This document shows positions 10,599 through 20,198 of a stretch of DNA of 64,000 nucleotides, piece by piece. Source of the stretch: UBA1479 sp963972065 (lineage in GTDB: Bacteria; Pseudomonadota; Alphaproteobacteria; Rhodospirillales; Casp-alpha2); NCBI GenBank assembly GCA_963972065.1, contig CAXAVJ010000002.1, positions 36,765 to 100,764 of the forward strand, given 5' to 3'. Positions within the stretch are counted from its first letter, which is position 1; each line of letters opens with the position of its first letter. The notes below the pieces were generated by a model. It had not been told where the DNA came from, did not search any database, and saw only the letters and a program-made list of their open reading frames with translations. The position numbers were made by a program, and so were the translations under genes.

Positions 10599-13364
10599 AT
10601 GAGCTTGTACACGGATTATTTGGCCGAAATCGCAGAACGTAAAAAGCAGGATTTGCATCCGAAACCGATCGAAGACAGCGCGCTTGTCAAAGAACTGATC
10701 GCGCAGATCAAGGACATCGGGAACGCGCATCGGGAAGACTCGCTGAAGTTCTTTATTTACAACACGTTGCCGGGAACGACGAGCGCTGCCGGCGTCAAGG
10801 CGGCCTTCCTGAAAGAGATCATTCTCGGCCAGGCCGACGTCAAGGAGATCACGCAGGACTTCGCGTTCGAGCTTCTTTCGCACATGAAGGGCGGGCCGTC
10901 GGTCGAGGTATTGCTGGATTTGGCGCTGGGCGACGATGCCGACATCGCCAAGGCCGCGGCCGACGTTCTGAAAACGCAGGTTTTCCTGTACGACGCGGAC
11001 ACGGACCGCCTGCAAGCGGCCTACAAGGCCGGAAACCCGGTTGCCAAGGATATCCTGCAAAGTTACGCCGATGCCGAATTCTTCACCAAGTTGCCGGAGA
11101 TTGAGGACAAAATCGACGTCGTGACCTACGTCGCGGCGGAAGGCGATATCTCCACCGACCTGATGTCCCCGGGCGCCGAGGCGCATTCCCGCGCCGACCG
11201 GGAACTTCACGGCAAGAGCTTCATCACGGAAAAAGCCCAGAAAGAGATCCAGGCGCTGAAGCTCCAGCATCCCGGCAAGCGCCTGATGCTGATCGCCGAG
11301 AAAGGCACCATGGGCGTCGGCTCGTCGCGCATGTCCGGGATCAATAACGTGGCACTCTGGATGGGCGAGCAGGCCAGCCCCTACGTGCCGTTCGTCAACA
11401 TCGCGCCGATCGTCGCCGGCACCAACGGTATTTCGCCGATCTTCCAGACCACGGTGGGCGTCACCGGCGGCATCGGCGTGGACCTTAAGAACTGGGTCAA
11501 GAAAGTGGACTCGGACGGCAATGCCATCATCAACAACGACGGCAGCCCCGTGCTGGAGGAAAAATACTCCGTCGCCACGGGCACGACCCTGACCATCGAT
11601 ACGAAAGCCAAGAAGCTCCTGAACGAAGACGGCACCGAAGAACTGGCCGACGTTTCGAAGGCCTTCTCGCCGCAATCGATTGAGTTCATGAAGGCCGGCG
11701 GCTCCTATGCCATCGACTTCGGCAAGAAACTCCAGATCTTCGCCGCCGAAACCCTGGGCGTGGATCCGAAACCGGTGTTCGCGCCCGCCAAGGTGGTTTC
11801 CCACCCGGGCCAGGGCCTGACCGCGGTCGAGAAAATCTTCAACAACAATGCCGTGGGCGTTCCGGAAGGAACCGTTCTGCACGCCGGTTCCGACGCCATG
11901 GTGAAGGTCAACATCGTCGGATCGCAAGACACGACCGGCCCGATGACCGTCCAGGAGCTGGAGGCCATGGCCGCGACCGTGATCTCCCCGATTCTGGACG
12001 GCGCCTACCAGTCCGGCTGTCACACGGCTTCCGTGTGGGACAACAAAGCGCAGGCCAATACGCCCAAGCTCATGGCCTTCATGAACAAGTTCGGGCTGGT
12101 CACCGGCCGCGACCCGAAAGGCGTCTACCCGGCCATGACGGACGTCATCCATAAGGTTCTGAACGACATCACCATCGATGATCGGGCGATCATCATCGGC
12201 GGGGATTCGCACACCCGGATGTCCAAAGGCGTCGCCTTTGGGGCCGACTCAGGCACCGTTGCGCTGGCGCTGGCCTTGGGCATGGCGAACATCACCGTTC
12301 CTGAATCCGTTAAAGTGACCTTCAAAGGCAAGATGGCCGACCACATGGATTTCCGGGACGTGGTCCACGCGACCCAGGCCCAGATGCTGGCCCAGTTCGA
12401 CGGGGAAAACGTATTCCAGGGCCGGATCATCGAAGTGCACATCGGCACGCTGCTGGCGGACCAGGCCTTCACCTTCACCGACTGGACCGCTGAGATGAAG
12501 GCCAAGGCGTCGATCTGTATTTCCAATGATGAAACCCTGATCGAGTCCCTGGAAATCGCCAAGTCCCGCATCCAGATCATGATCGACAAGGGCATGGAAA
12601 TCCCGTCAGGGATGCTTCAAGGGCTGATCGACAAGGCGGACAAACGCATCGCGCAAATCAGATCCGGAGAGCAGCCCGCGCTGCGCCCGGACGACAACGC
12701 CAAATACCATGCGGAAGTCGTCGTCGACCTGGATCAGATCAACGAGCCGATGATCGCCGACCCCGACGTCAACAATATCGACGTGGCGAAACGCTATACC
12801 CACGACACCATCCGCCCGATTTCCTATTACGGCGGCAACAAGAAAGTCGATTTGGGCTTCGTCGGTTCCTGCATGGTGCACAAGGGTGACCTGAACATCG
12901 TCGCGCAGATGTTCCGGAACCTGGAAAAGGCCAACGGCAAGATCGAGTTCAACGCCCCCCTGGTTGTCGCCCCGCCGACCTACAACATCGTTGATGAGCT
13001 GAAGGCGGAAGGCGACTGGGAAATCCTGCAAAAATACGCCGGGTTCGAGTTCGACGACACGTCCCCCAAGACCGAGGCGCGTAAAGCTTACGAGAACACC
13101 CTTTATCTGGAGCGTCCCGGGTGCAACCTTTGCATGGGCAACCAGGAAAAAGCGGAAAAGGGCGATACGGTCATGGCGACGTCGACCCGCCTGTTCCAGG
13201 GCCGGGTCGTGGCGGACTCCGACGAAAAGAAAGGGGAATCGCTGCTGGCGTCGACCCCGGTCGTGGTGTTGTCGACGATCCTCGGGCGGACACCCAGCGT
13301 TGACGAGTACAAGTCCGCGGTGGATGGCATCAACCTGACCAAGTTCACGCCGCCGCTGGCGTAA
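10599..13364 (+). CDS. acnB: Aconitate hydratase B (long, Bacteroidetes-like form)
   Basis: 921 aa, about 55 residues longer than E. coli AcnB (865 aa). The N-terminal HEAT-like and swivel domains precede the catalytic domains. The 4Fe-4S ligands are C758 (GSCMVHKGD), C842 and C845 (PGCNLCMGNQ); SQDTTGPMT and GGDSHTRMS are active-site signatures. Like other AcnB it may also act on 2-methylisocitrate. From memory the sequence resembles the roughly 920-residue Bacteroidetes AcnB more than the proteobacterial form, and codon use looks slightly AT-richer than acnA. ATG at 10599 follows GGAG at normal spacing. A large hairpin lies 45 bases after the stop. Confidence 0.93.
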   Translation: MSLYTDYLAEIAERKKQDLHPKPIEDSALVKELIAQIKDIGNAHREDSLKFFIYNTLPGTTSAAGVKAAFLKEIILGQADVKEITQDFAFELLSHMKGGPSVEVLLDLALGDDADIAKAAADVLKTQVFLYDADTDRLQAAYKAGNPVAKDILQSYADAEFFTKLPEIEDKIDVVTYVAAEGDISTDLMSPGAEAHSRADRELHGKSFITEKAQKEIQALKLQHPGKRLMLIAEKGTMGVGSSRMSGINNVALWMGEQASPYVPFVNIAPIVAGTNGISPIFQTTVGVTGGIGVDLKNWVKKVDSDGNAIINNDGSPVLEEKYSVATGTTLTIDTKAKKLLNEDGTEELADVSKAFSPQSIEFMKAGGSYAIDFGKKLQIFAAETLGVDPKPVFAPAKVVSHPGQGLTAVEKIFNNNAVGVPEGTVLHAGSDAMVKVNIVGSQDTTGPMTVQELEAMAATVISPILDGAYQSGCHTASVWDNKAQANTPKLMAFMNKFGLVTGRDPKGVYPAMTDVIHKVLNDITIDDRAIIIGGDSHTRMSKGVAFGADSGTVALALALGMANITVPESVKVTFKGKMADHMDFRDVVHATQAQMLAQFDGENVFQGRIIEVHIGTLLADQAFTFTDWTAEMKAKASICISNDETLIESLEIAKSRIQIMIDKGMEIPSGMLQGLIDKADKRIAQIRSGEQPALRPDDNAKYHAEVVVDLDQINEPMIADPDVNNIDVAKRYTHDTIRPISYYGGNKKVDLGFVGSCMVHKGDLNIVAQMFRNLEKANGKIEFNAPLVVAPPTYNIVDELKAEGDWEILQKYAGFEFDDTSPKTEARKAYENTLYLERPGCNLCMGNQEKAEKGDTVMATSTRLFQGRVVADSDEKKGESLLASTPVVVLSTILGRTPSVDEYKSAVDGINLTKFTPPLA

Positions 13365-13409
13365 ATATCGATCGGGTTCGCGGCACCGTTATTGGCCGAG
13401 AATTAGAAT

Positions 13410-13470
13410 GGGAGCTTGCGCCCCGGTGAGATGCGTCGACGTCCTGAAACGCATCTCACCCGGCGCTCCC
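13410..13470 (+). terminator. Long imperfect hairpin downstream of acnB
   Basis: A perfect 12-bp stem (13425-13436 with 13449-13460) is extended by an outer GGGAGC/GCTCCC pairing (13410-13415 with 13465-13470). There is no T-run, so termination is uncertain; it may instead protect the acnB 3' end. The rest of 13365-13782 holds a second, GC-rich inverted repeat (about 13480-13510), a small GGGGAT...TCCCC hairpin near 13561, and no plausible gene. Confidence 0.45.
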
Positions 13471-13782
13471 TGAATTCGGCGCTGCCGCCGGCGCGCTAAG
13501 CGCAGCGGCACCTCCCCTTTCTTCATATCCATTGCATGCGATGATCTGCACGGCATCAACGGGGATGATTGTCCCCGCATCGGCCCCGTCGGACCGTAAG
13601 ATGACGTAGCGTCAACTGCGAAAACTCATACATGCCTGTTCGGTGCCGGGACATTTCGGCTTGCGTCTTTCGGGGCAATCTGCATCCTATTTCCCCATAG
13701 CGCTCGACAAGAGGCGTCGACCATAAAAAAATCCTAAAGCACATCTGACTTAAGAAGGCTGAGGATTTACAGGGAGACATCG

Positions 13783-15744
13783 ATGTCCGGCGATCATGCG
13801 GCGGGCCTAGACACTTTTCCCAAACTGTTGGCCGCGAACGCGCGCATCCGGGGGGGCAAACCCGCAAGCCGCGAAAAAGATTACGGGATCTGGCAGACCT
13901 GGACATGGTCCGAGGTCGCCGACGAGGTCCGCGCACTCGCCTGCGGTCTGGCAGCATTGGGATTCAAGCGGGGCGACCGGTTGGCCATCATCGGCGACAA
14001 CCGGCCCCATCTGTACTGGTCCATGCCGGCGGCCCAGGCCGTGGGCGGCGTGCCGGTGCCGATCTATCAGGATTCCGTCGCCGACGAGATGCAGTACGTG
14101 CTGGCGCATGCGGAATGCCGTTTCGCCGTGGTCGAGAACCAGGAGCAGGTCGACAAGCTGCTGGAGATCAAGGACCGCCTGCCGCTGTTGGAAACGATCA
14201 TCTATCATTTCCCCCGCGGCATGCGTCATTACACGCAGGATTTTCTCCATCTCTACGCCGACGTCCAGGCAAAGGGCCGCGCCTTCGACGCGGCCACTCC
14301 CGGCTTCTACGACGGCGAGGTCGCCAAGGGCGCCGGCGGGGATCTGGCCATCATGGTCTATACCTCGGGCACCACGGGACGGCCCAAGGGCGTCATGCTG
14401 AGCGCCGACAACCTGATCGAGACGGCGCGCAACGCCGCCGACTGGGAAGGCCTGACGGATGACGACGAAATGCTGGCCTATCTGCCCATGGCCTGGGTCG
14501 GCGACCATATTTTCTCGGTCGCCCAGGCCTTCACCCACGGGTTCTGCGTCGCCTGTCCGGAAAGTGCCGAAACGGTGCTGCAGGATCTGCGTGAAATCGG
14601 CCCGACCTATTTCTTCGCGCCGCCGCGCATCTTCGAAAACATCCTGACCACGGTGATGATCCGGATCGAGGACGCGGCCCCCTGGAAACAGCGCATGTTC
14701 CATTATTTCATGGACCTGGCCAGCCGGGTCGGGCGCGACATCCTGGACGGCAAGCCGGTCCCTTTCGCGGACCGCGTGAAATACCGGCTGGGTGAATTCC
14801 TGGTCTATGGGCCGCTCAAGAACGTTCTGGGCCTGACGCGCATGCGGCTGGGCTATACGGCGGGTGAGGCCATCGGCCCCGACATCTTCGATTTCTACCG
14901 CTCGCTCGGCCTGAACCTGAAACAGCTGTACGGCTCGACCGAGGCCTCGGTGTTCATCACCATTCAGCCCAACGGCGACATCCGCTCCGATTCCGTGGGC
15001 GTGCCGGCCCCGGGGGTCGATATCCGCATCGCCGATACGGGCGAGGTCCTGTTCAAGAGCCCCGGCGTGTTCCACGCCTATTACAAGGACGACGATGCCA
15101 CCGCCGAGACCAAGACCGCCGACGGCTGGGTCCATACCGGCGACGCCGGGTTCCTGGACGCCGACGGACATCTTAAGATCATCGACCGGGCCAAGGACGT
15201 GGGCAGGCTGACGGACGGCACGCTGTTCGCACCCAAGTACCTGGAAAACAAACTTAAATTCTTCCCCTTCGTATCCGAAGCCGTGACCTTCGGCGATGGG
15301 CGGGACTATGTCGCGGCGTTCATCAACATGGATCTGGAAGCGGTCGGCAACTGGGCCGAACGCCGGGGTCTCGCCTATACGGGCTATACGGATCTGGCCG
15401 GCCGGCCCGAGGTTCTGGAACTGGTCGCCGACTGTGTCGACAAGGTCAACGCCGATCTGGCCCAGGACGACAAGCTGGCGGGGTCGCAGATCAAGCGGTT
15501 CCTGATCCTGCACAAGGAACTGGACGCCGACGACGGCGAGTTGACGCGCACCCGCAAGGTTCGGCGCAGTGTCATCACCGAACGCTACGGCGACCTGATC
15601 GCCGCCCTTTATTCGGACCAGGACCATTGCGAGGTCACGGCGACCGTGACCTTCGAAGACGGCCGCACGGACACCATCCACGCCGATCTGAAAATCCGCG
15701 ACGCCAAGGTGATCCCACCCGGCGCGGCACAGGCGGCGGCATGA
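13783..15744 (+). CDS. Long-chain-type acyl-CoA synthetase (AMP-binding)
   Basis: 653 aa member of the ANL adenylating enzymes, FAA1/FadD15-like. The P-loop YTSGTTGRPKGVM starts at residue 193, YGSTEAS at 383 and GWVHTGDAG near 447; the C-terminal domain is complete. It should activate a carboxylic acid to its CoA thioester through an acyl-AMP. AGGGAG precedes ATG 13783. It is the first gene of a run continuing into a LIV-type ABC transporter 37 bases downstream, so its substrate is probably the transported acid. Whether that acid is a fatty, branched or aromatic compound cannot be read from the sequence. Confidence 0.88.
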   Translation: MSGDHAAGLDTFPKLLAANARIRGGKPASREKDYGIWQTWTWSEVADEVRALACGLAALGFKRGDRLAIIGDNRPHLYWSMPAAQAVGGVPVPIYQDSVADEMQYVLAHAECRFAVVENQEQVDKLLEIKDRLPLLETIIYHFPRGMRHYTQDFLHLYADVQAKGRAFDAATPGFYDGEVAKGAGGDLAIMVYTSGTTGRPKGVMLSADNLIETARNAADWEGLTDDDEMLAYLPMAWVGDHIFSVAQAFTHGFCVACPESAETVLQDLREIGPTYFFAPPRIFENILTTVMIRIEDAAPWKQRMFHYFMDLASRVGRDILDGKPVPFADRVKYRLGEFLVYGPLKNVLGLTRMRLGYTAGEAIGPDIFDFYRSLGLNLKQLYGSTEASVFITIQPNGDIRSDSVGVPAPGVDIRIADTGEVLFKSPGVFHAYYKDDDATAETKTADGWVHTGDAGFLDADGHLKIIDRAKDVGRLTDGTLFAPKYLENKLKFFPFVSEAVTFGDGRDYVAAFINMDLEAVGNWAERRGLAYTGYTDLAGRPEVLELVADCVDKVNADLAQDDKLAGSQIKRFLILHKELDADDGELTRTRKVRRSVITERYGDLIAALYSDQDHCEVTATVTFEDGRTDTIHADLKIRDAKVIPPGAAQAAA

Positions 15745-15781
15745 GCGGCACCCGCGGCGCATAGGAGCGAAAGGAACCTGA

Positions 15782-16591
15782 ATGCCGGACGGCCCCCAGA
15801 CATCCACCGGACGCGTCATCGGCGACGTCATCATGCAGGTGGAGAACGTGTCGCTGTCGTTCGGCGGCGTGCGCGCGCTCGACAACGTGTCGTTCGACGT
15901 GCGCGAACATGAAATCCTCGCCATCATCGGGCCCAACGGGGCCGGCAAGTCGTCCATGCTGAACTGCATCAACGGCTTCTACCATCCGCAGGAAGGGGCC
16001 ATCACCTACAAGGGCAAGCGCCGCGACACGGCCAAGCCCTATGAGGCGGCCGAGGAAGGCATCGCCCGCACCTTCCAGAACATCGCCCTGTTCAAGGGCA
16101 TGTCGACGCTCGACAACATCATGACCGGGCGCGGGCTCAAGATGAAAAAGAACCTGTTCTGGCAGGCGCTTTATTACGGCCCGGCGCTCAAGGAAGAGCT
16201 CGAGCACCGCGCCAAGGCGGAAGAGGTCATCGACTTCCTGGAGATCGAGGCGATCCGCAAGACGCCCGTGGGCCGCCTGCCCTACGGCCTGCAGAAACGG
16301 GTCGAACTGGGCCGGGCGCTGGCCGCCGAGCCGGACCTGCTGCTGCTCGACGAACCGATGGCCGGCATGAACCACGAGGAAAAAGAGGACATGGTCCGCT
16401 ACATCCTCGACGTGAATGACGAATACGGCACCACCATCGTTCTGATCGAACACGACATGAGCGTGGTCATGGATATATCCGACCGGGTCGTGGTGCTGGA
16501 CTACGGCAAGAAACTGGCCGCCGGCACGCCGGACGAGGTCAAGCGCAACCAAGACGTGATCGACGCCTATCTGGGCGTCAGCCACGACTAG
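15782..16591 (+). CDS. LivG-type ABC transporter ATPase
   Basis: 269 aa. Walker A is GPNGAGKS at 50-57, the signature region is LPYGLQKRVELGRALA (the degenerate LivG form of LSGGQ), Walker B is LLLLDEPMAG, and the switch His is in IEHDM. The C-terminal DEVKRNQDVIDAYLG segment is typical of branched-chain amino acid family ATPases. AAGGA precedes ATG 15782; an internal Met at residue 18 would give the more usual LivG length. It pairs with the LivF-type ATPase encoded at the end of the cluster and powers the two permeases that follow. Confidence 0.92.
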   Translation: MPDGPQTSTGRVIGDVIMQVENVSLSFGGVRALDNVSFDVREHEILAIIGPNGAGKSSMLNCINGFYHPQEGAITYKGKRRDTAKPYEAAEEGIARTFQNIALFKGMSTLDNIMTGRGLKMKKNLFWQALYYGPALKEELEHRAKAEEVIDFLEIEAIRKTPVGRLPYGLQKRVELGRALAAEPDLLLLDEPMAGMNHEEKEDMVRYILDVNDEYGTTIVLIEHDMSVVMDISDRVVVLDYGKKLAAGTPDEVKRNQDVIDAYLGVSHD

Positions 16592-16612
16592 GGCGCGGGG
16601 GGAACGACATCT

Positions 16613-17554
16613 ATGGAATTTCTCGAATCGATCCTGGTCACCCCGTTCATCGAGATATGGGAAAGCCCGTACTATTTCATCGAACTGGTGTTGGTCGGCC
16701 TGTCCACGGGCGTCCTCTATTCCCTGGTGGCACTCGGCTTCGTGCTGATCTTCAAGGCGTCGGGCATGTTCAACTTCGCCCAGGGGGCGATGGTGTTGTT
16801 CGCGGCTTTGACCCTGGTCGGCCTGATGGAACACGGTCTGCCGCTTTGGGCCGCGCTGATCCTCAGCGTCGCCACCATGGTCGGCCTCGCCTTTCTGGTC
16901 GAACGCTTCATGCTGCGCCATCTCGTCAACCAGGAAGGCCTGATCCTGTTCATGGCGACGATCGGCCTCAACTTCATCCTCGAAGGCACGGGCCAGCTGA
17001 TGTGGGGATCGGACGTCAAACGCCTTGAGATCGGCATCCCGGACCAGCCGTTCGACATTCTCGGCGGCAAGGTATTGCTCAACACCTTCGACGTGACCGC
17101 CGCCTTCATCGGAGCATTGCTGGTGATCACGCTTGCCGTGTTCTTTCAGAAAACCCCCATGGGCCGGGCGCTGCGCGCCGTCGCCGACGACCATCAGGCG
17201 GCCCTCAGCGTGGGCATCCCGCTGAAAACCATCTGGATCGCCGTATGGACCATCGCGGGCATTGTCGCCCTGGTCGCCGGCATCGTCTGGGGGGCCAAGT
17301 CGGGGGTGCAGTTCTCGCTGTCGCTGATCGCGTTGAAGGCCCTGCCGGTGCTGATCCTGGGCGGGTTCACCTCGGTTCCGGGCGCCATCGTCGGCGGCCT
17401 GATCATCGGCGTCGGCGAAAAGGTCGCGGAAGGGTTCTGGGGACCGGCCCTCGGCGGCGCCATCGAAAACTGGTTCGCCTACATGCTCGCCCTCGCGTTC
17501 CTGGTGTTCCGGCCCCAGGGACTGTTCGGCGAAAAAATCATCGAACGCGTGTAG
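16613..17554 (+). CDS. LivH-type ABC transporter permease
   Basis: 313 aa integral membrane protein with about eight hydrophobic segments. LSTGVLYSLVALGFVLIFKASG and FNFAQGAMVLFAA near the N-terminus are diagnostic of LivH. GRALRAVADDHQAALSVGI is the cytoplasmic coupling (EAA-like) loop, and the C-terminus ends in the common FRPQGLFG. It should form the inner-membrane channel with the LivM-type protein encoded 15 bases downstream. Confidence 0.92.
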   Translation: MEFLESILVTPFIEIWESPYYFIELVLVGLSTGVLYSLVALGFVLIFKASGMFNFAQGAMVLFAALTLVGLMEHGLPLWAALILSVATMVGLAFLVERFMLRHLVNQEGLILFMATIGLNFILEGTGQLMWGSDVKRLEIGIPDQPFDILGGKVLLNTFDVTAAFIGALLVITLAVFFQKTPMGRALRAVADDHQAALSVGIPLKTIWIAVWTIAGIVALVAGIVWGAKSGVQFSLSLIALKALPVLILGGFTSVPGAIVGGLIIGVGEKVAEGFWGPALGGAIENWFAYMLALAFLVFRPQGLFGEKIIERV

Positions 17555-17569
17555 GAAGGAACCGGACAG

Positions 17570-18646
17570 ATGTTTTACAGAGAAGCCGGCCAGTTCAAGA
17601 CCACCTACCAGGACGACCAGGCCGTTTTCCCGGTGCTCCAGGACAAGGCCGCCGTGTTCCTGCTGATCCTCGTCGCCTATGCGGTGCCGTTCGTCGCCGA
17701 TGAATACTGGCTGCAGGCGATCTTCATCCAGTTCCTGGTATTCGCCCTGATGGCGATCGGCCTGAACATCCTGATGGGCTACGCCGGGCAGGTCTCGCTC
17801 GGCACCGGGGCCTTCGCCGCCGTCGGCGCCTATGCCTGCTACAAGCTGACGACCAACATCGAAGGCATGAACATCATCGTCGCCATCCTGCTGTCGGGCG
17901 GCTGCGCCGCCGCCGTCGGCGTGGTGTTCGGCCTGCCCAGTCTACGCATCAAGGGCTTTTATCTGGCCGTCGCGACCCTGGCCGCCCAGTTCTTCATCCT
18001 GTGGCTGTTCAACAAGGTCGGCTGGTTCTACAACGACAACCCGTCGGGCACGATCACGGCACCGCCGCGCGAACTTTTCGGGGTGCTGATCACCGGCCCC
18101 TCGGCCTCGCCCGAGGCCCGCTATATCGTCTGCCTGACCTTCCTGATCGTCTTCGCCTGGTTCGCGAAAAATTTGGTGCGCGGACGCATCGGGCGTAACT
18201 GGATGGCGATCCGCGATATGGACATCGCCGCCGAAATCATCGGCATCCGCCCGCTGCAGACCAAGCTTCTGGCCTTTGCGATTTCGTCGTTCTATTGCGG
18301 CGTGGCGGGAGCCTTGATGATTTTCTGCTGGCTCGGCTCGGCGGAGACGGAGGCCTTTGACCTGGTCAACGTATCGTTCCGCGTGCTGTTCATGATCATC
18401 ATCGGCGGCCTGGGGTCGATCGGCGGCTCCATCATGGGGGCCGCGTTCATCATTCTGGTGCCGATCTTCCTGACCAACTTTCCGCCCATGGTCGGCCTGG
18501 ATATTTCAACGGCTTTGCAGAAGCACCTGGAGGAAATCATCTTCGGCGTGATGATCGTGTTTTTCCTGATCGTCGAACCGGAAGGCTTCGCGCGGCTGTG
18601 GCAAATTTTGCGCGAGAAGCTCAGGAAATGGCCGTTCCCGTACTGA
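17570..18646 (+). CDS. LivM-type ABC transporter permease
   Basis: 358 aa membrane protein. After a hydrophilic N-terminal 30 residues come multiple hydrophobic helices, with LNILMGYAGQVSLGTGAFAAVGAYA, the LivM hallmark, near residue 65. GRNWMAIRDMDIAAEIIGI is the coupling loop. It ends in a basic tail (REKLRKW). AAGGAA precedes ATG 17570. The long N-terminal extension is often seen in transporters from this type of cluster (acyl-CoA synthetase plus PaaK-like protein). Confidence 0.92.
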   Translation: MFYREAGQFKTTYQDDQAVFPVLQDKAAVFLLILVAYAVPFVADEYWLQAIFIQFLVFALMAIGLNILMGYAGQVSLGTGAFAAVGAYACYKLTTNIEGMNIIVAILLSGGCAAAVGVVFGLPSLRIKGFYLAVATLAAQFFILWLFNKVGWFYNDNPSGTITAPPRELFGVLITGPSASPEARYIVCLTFLIVFAWFAKNLVRGRIGRNWMAIRDMDIAAEIIGIRPLQTKLLAFAISSFYCGVAGALMIFCWLGSAETEAFDLVNVSFRVLFMIIIGGLGSIGGSIMGAAFIILVPIFLTNFPPMVGLDISTALQKHLEEIIFGVMIVFFLIVEPEGFARLWQILREKLRKWPFPY

Positions 18647-18727
18647 CGGGACGGCTCGAAGGTTTTTTGAAGTGACGCGGCGCGACTGCCGCCAAGACCA
18701 ATAACAAGTGACGTTGGAAACCGGATT

Positions 18728-18760
18728 GTGCGCGCTGGGCCGCCTGGCACCGCCGCGCAC
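18728..18760 (+). other. Intercistronic stem-loop before the binding-protein gene
   Basis: GTGCGCG at 18728-18734 pairs perfectly with CGCGCAC at 18754-18760. It lies in the 183-base gap between the LivM-type permease and the periplasmic binding protein. Such gaps often carry mRNA-stabilising structures or a secondary promoter that raise binding-protein expression. This is an inference from position. Confidence 0.4.
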
Positions 18761-18829
18761 AGCCCGAAGGACAATCAAAAGGACCAAGCCCTACAAAAAC
18801 CGGGGCGTCCGCAACTGGGAGACACAACC

Positions 18830-20149
18830 ATGAAGTTCCGTAAACTGGTATTGGCCACGGCTGCAACCGTGGTTGGCCTCGGCACCTTCGCCGCGGCCGA
18901 AATCGCCAAGGCCGACGAGCAGTTCTTTCCCATGCTCGTCTACCGCACCGGCGCCTATGCACCGTCCGGCATTCCCGTCGCCAACGGGTTCCGCGACTAC
19001 TACACCCTGCTTAACAAGCGCGACGGCGGCATCAACGGCGTCACCGTGACCTTCGAAGAATGCGAAACCCAGTACAAGACCAACCTGGGCGTCGAATGCT
19101 ACGAGAAGCTGAAAGGCAACGGCCCGACGGGGGCCTCGCTGTTCAATCCCTATTCGACGGGCATCACTTATCAGCTGATCCCGAAGGCCAGCGTCGACAA
19201 GATTCCGATCCTGTCCATGGGTTACGGGCGCACCTCGGCCGCCGACGGACGGGTGTTTGAATGGGTCTTCAACCCGCCCGCCACCTATTGGTCGCAGGCG
19301 TCGGCGGTCATCAAGTACTTCTCCCGCCGGGCCGGGGGATACGACAAGCTGGCCGGCAAGAAAATCGTCCACCTGCACCACAATTCCGCCTACGGCAAGG
19401 AAGCCAACCCGACGCTTGAGGTTCTGGCCAAACGCTACGGCTTCAAACTGACCCTGGTTCCGGTCGACCATCCCGGCCAGGAACAGGCCTCGCAATGGCG
19501 GCAAATCCGCCGCATCAAGCCGGACTTCATCTTCATGTCCGGCTGGGGTGTCATGAACCAGGTCGCCATCAAGGAAGCCGGCAACATCCGCTATCCCATG
19601 GATCAGTTCGTCGGCAACTGGTGGTCCGGTTCGGACGCCGACGTGGTGCCCGCCGGCGACGGCGCCAAGGGGTATCTCTCGACCACCTTCCATGGCGCGG
19701 GGTCTGACTTCGGCGTTCATGCCGACATCATCAAGCATATCTACGGCGGTGATGCGGCGGCGGCCAAGGAGAACAAGGTCGGCGAGGTTCTGTACAACCG
19801 CGGCGTCGTCAACGCCATGTTCGCCACCGAAGCCGTGCGCACGGCCCAGGCCAAGTTCGGCAACAAATCCCTGACCGGCGAACAGGTCCGCTGGGGCCTG
19901 GAAAACCTGAACATCACCCAGGAAACCCTGGATAAGCTCGGCTTCAAGGGGATGGTCAGCCCGCTCAAGATCACCTGCGAAGACCATGAGACCATGGGGC
20001 CGGTGATCATCCAGAAATGGGACGGCGCCAAATGGTCCTATGCCAGCGAATGGCTGACGCCGATGCGCGACATCGTCCGCCCCCTCGTGGAGGCCGATGC
20101 CGCGGCCTACGCGAAGGAAAACAACATCACCCCCAGGACCTGCAAGTAG
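18830..20149 (+). CDS. Periplasmic substrate-binding protein of the LIV-type transporter
   Basis: 439 aa. Residues 1-28 form a Sec signal peptide, MKFRKLVLATAATVV through AKA, with cleavage before DEQFF. The mature protein has a Peripla_BP_6 fold: the N-lobe includes GIPVANGFRDYYTLLNKRDGGINGV and the second lobe PDFIFMSGWGVMNQVAIKEAG. In this subgroup, binding proteins co-occur with acyl-CoA synthetases and the ligand is usually uncharacterised. GGGAG precedes ATG 18830; the frame is open to 18728, but the signal peptide fixes the start. Confidence 0.9.
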   Translation: MKFRKLVLATAATVVGLGTFAAAEIAKADEQFFPMLVYRTGAYAPSGIPVANGFRDYYTLLNKRDGGINGVTVTFEECETQYKTNLGVECYEKLKGNGPTGASLFNPYSTGITYQLIPKASVDKIPILSMGYGRTSAADGRVFEWVFNPPATYWSQASAVIKYFSRRAGGYDKLAGKKIVHLHHNSAYGKEANPTLEVLAKRYGFKLTLVPVDHPGQEQASQWRQIRRIKPDFIFMSGWGVMNQVAIKEAGNIRYPMDQFVGNWWSGSDADVVPAGDGAKGYLSTTFHGAGSDFGVHADIIKHIYGGDAAAAKENKVGEVLYNRGVVNAMFATEAVRTAQAKFGNKSLTGEQVRWGLENLNITQETLDKLGFKGMVSPLKITCEDHETMGPVIIQKWDGAKWSYASEWLTPMRDIVRPLVEADAAAYAKENNITPRTCK

Positions 20150-20198
20150 GCGGTTCCGACGGGTCCCCGGCCACGATACGAAACGAAAGGCGAGGTTC

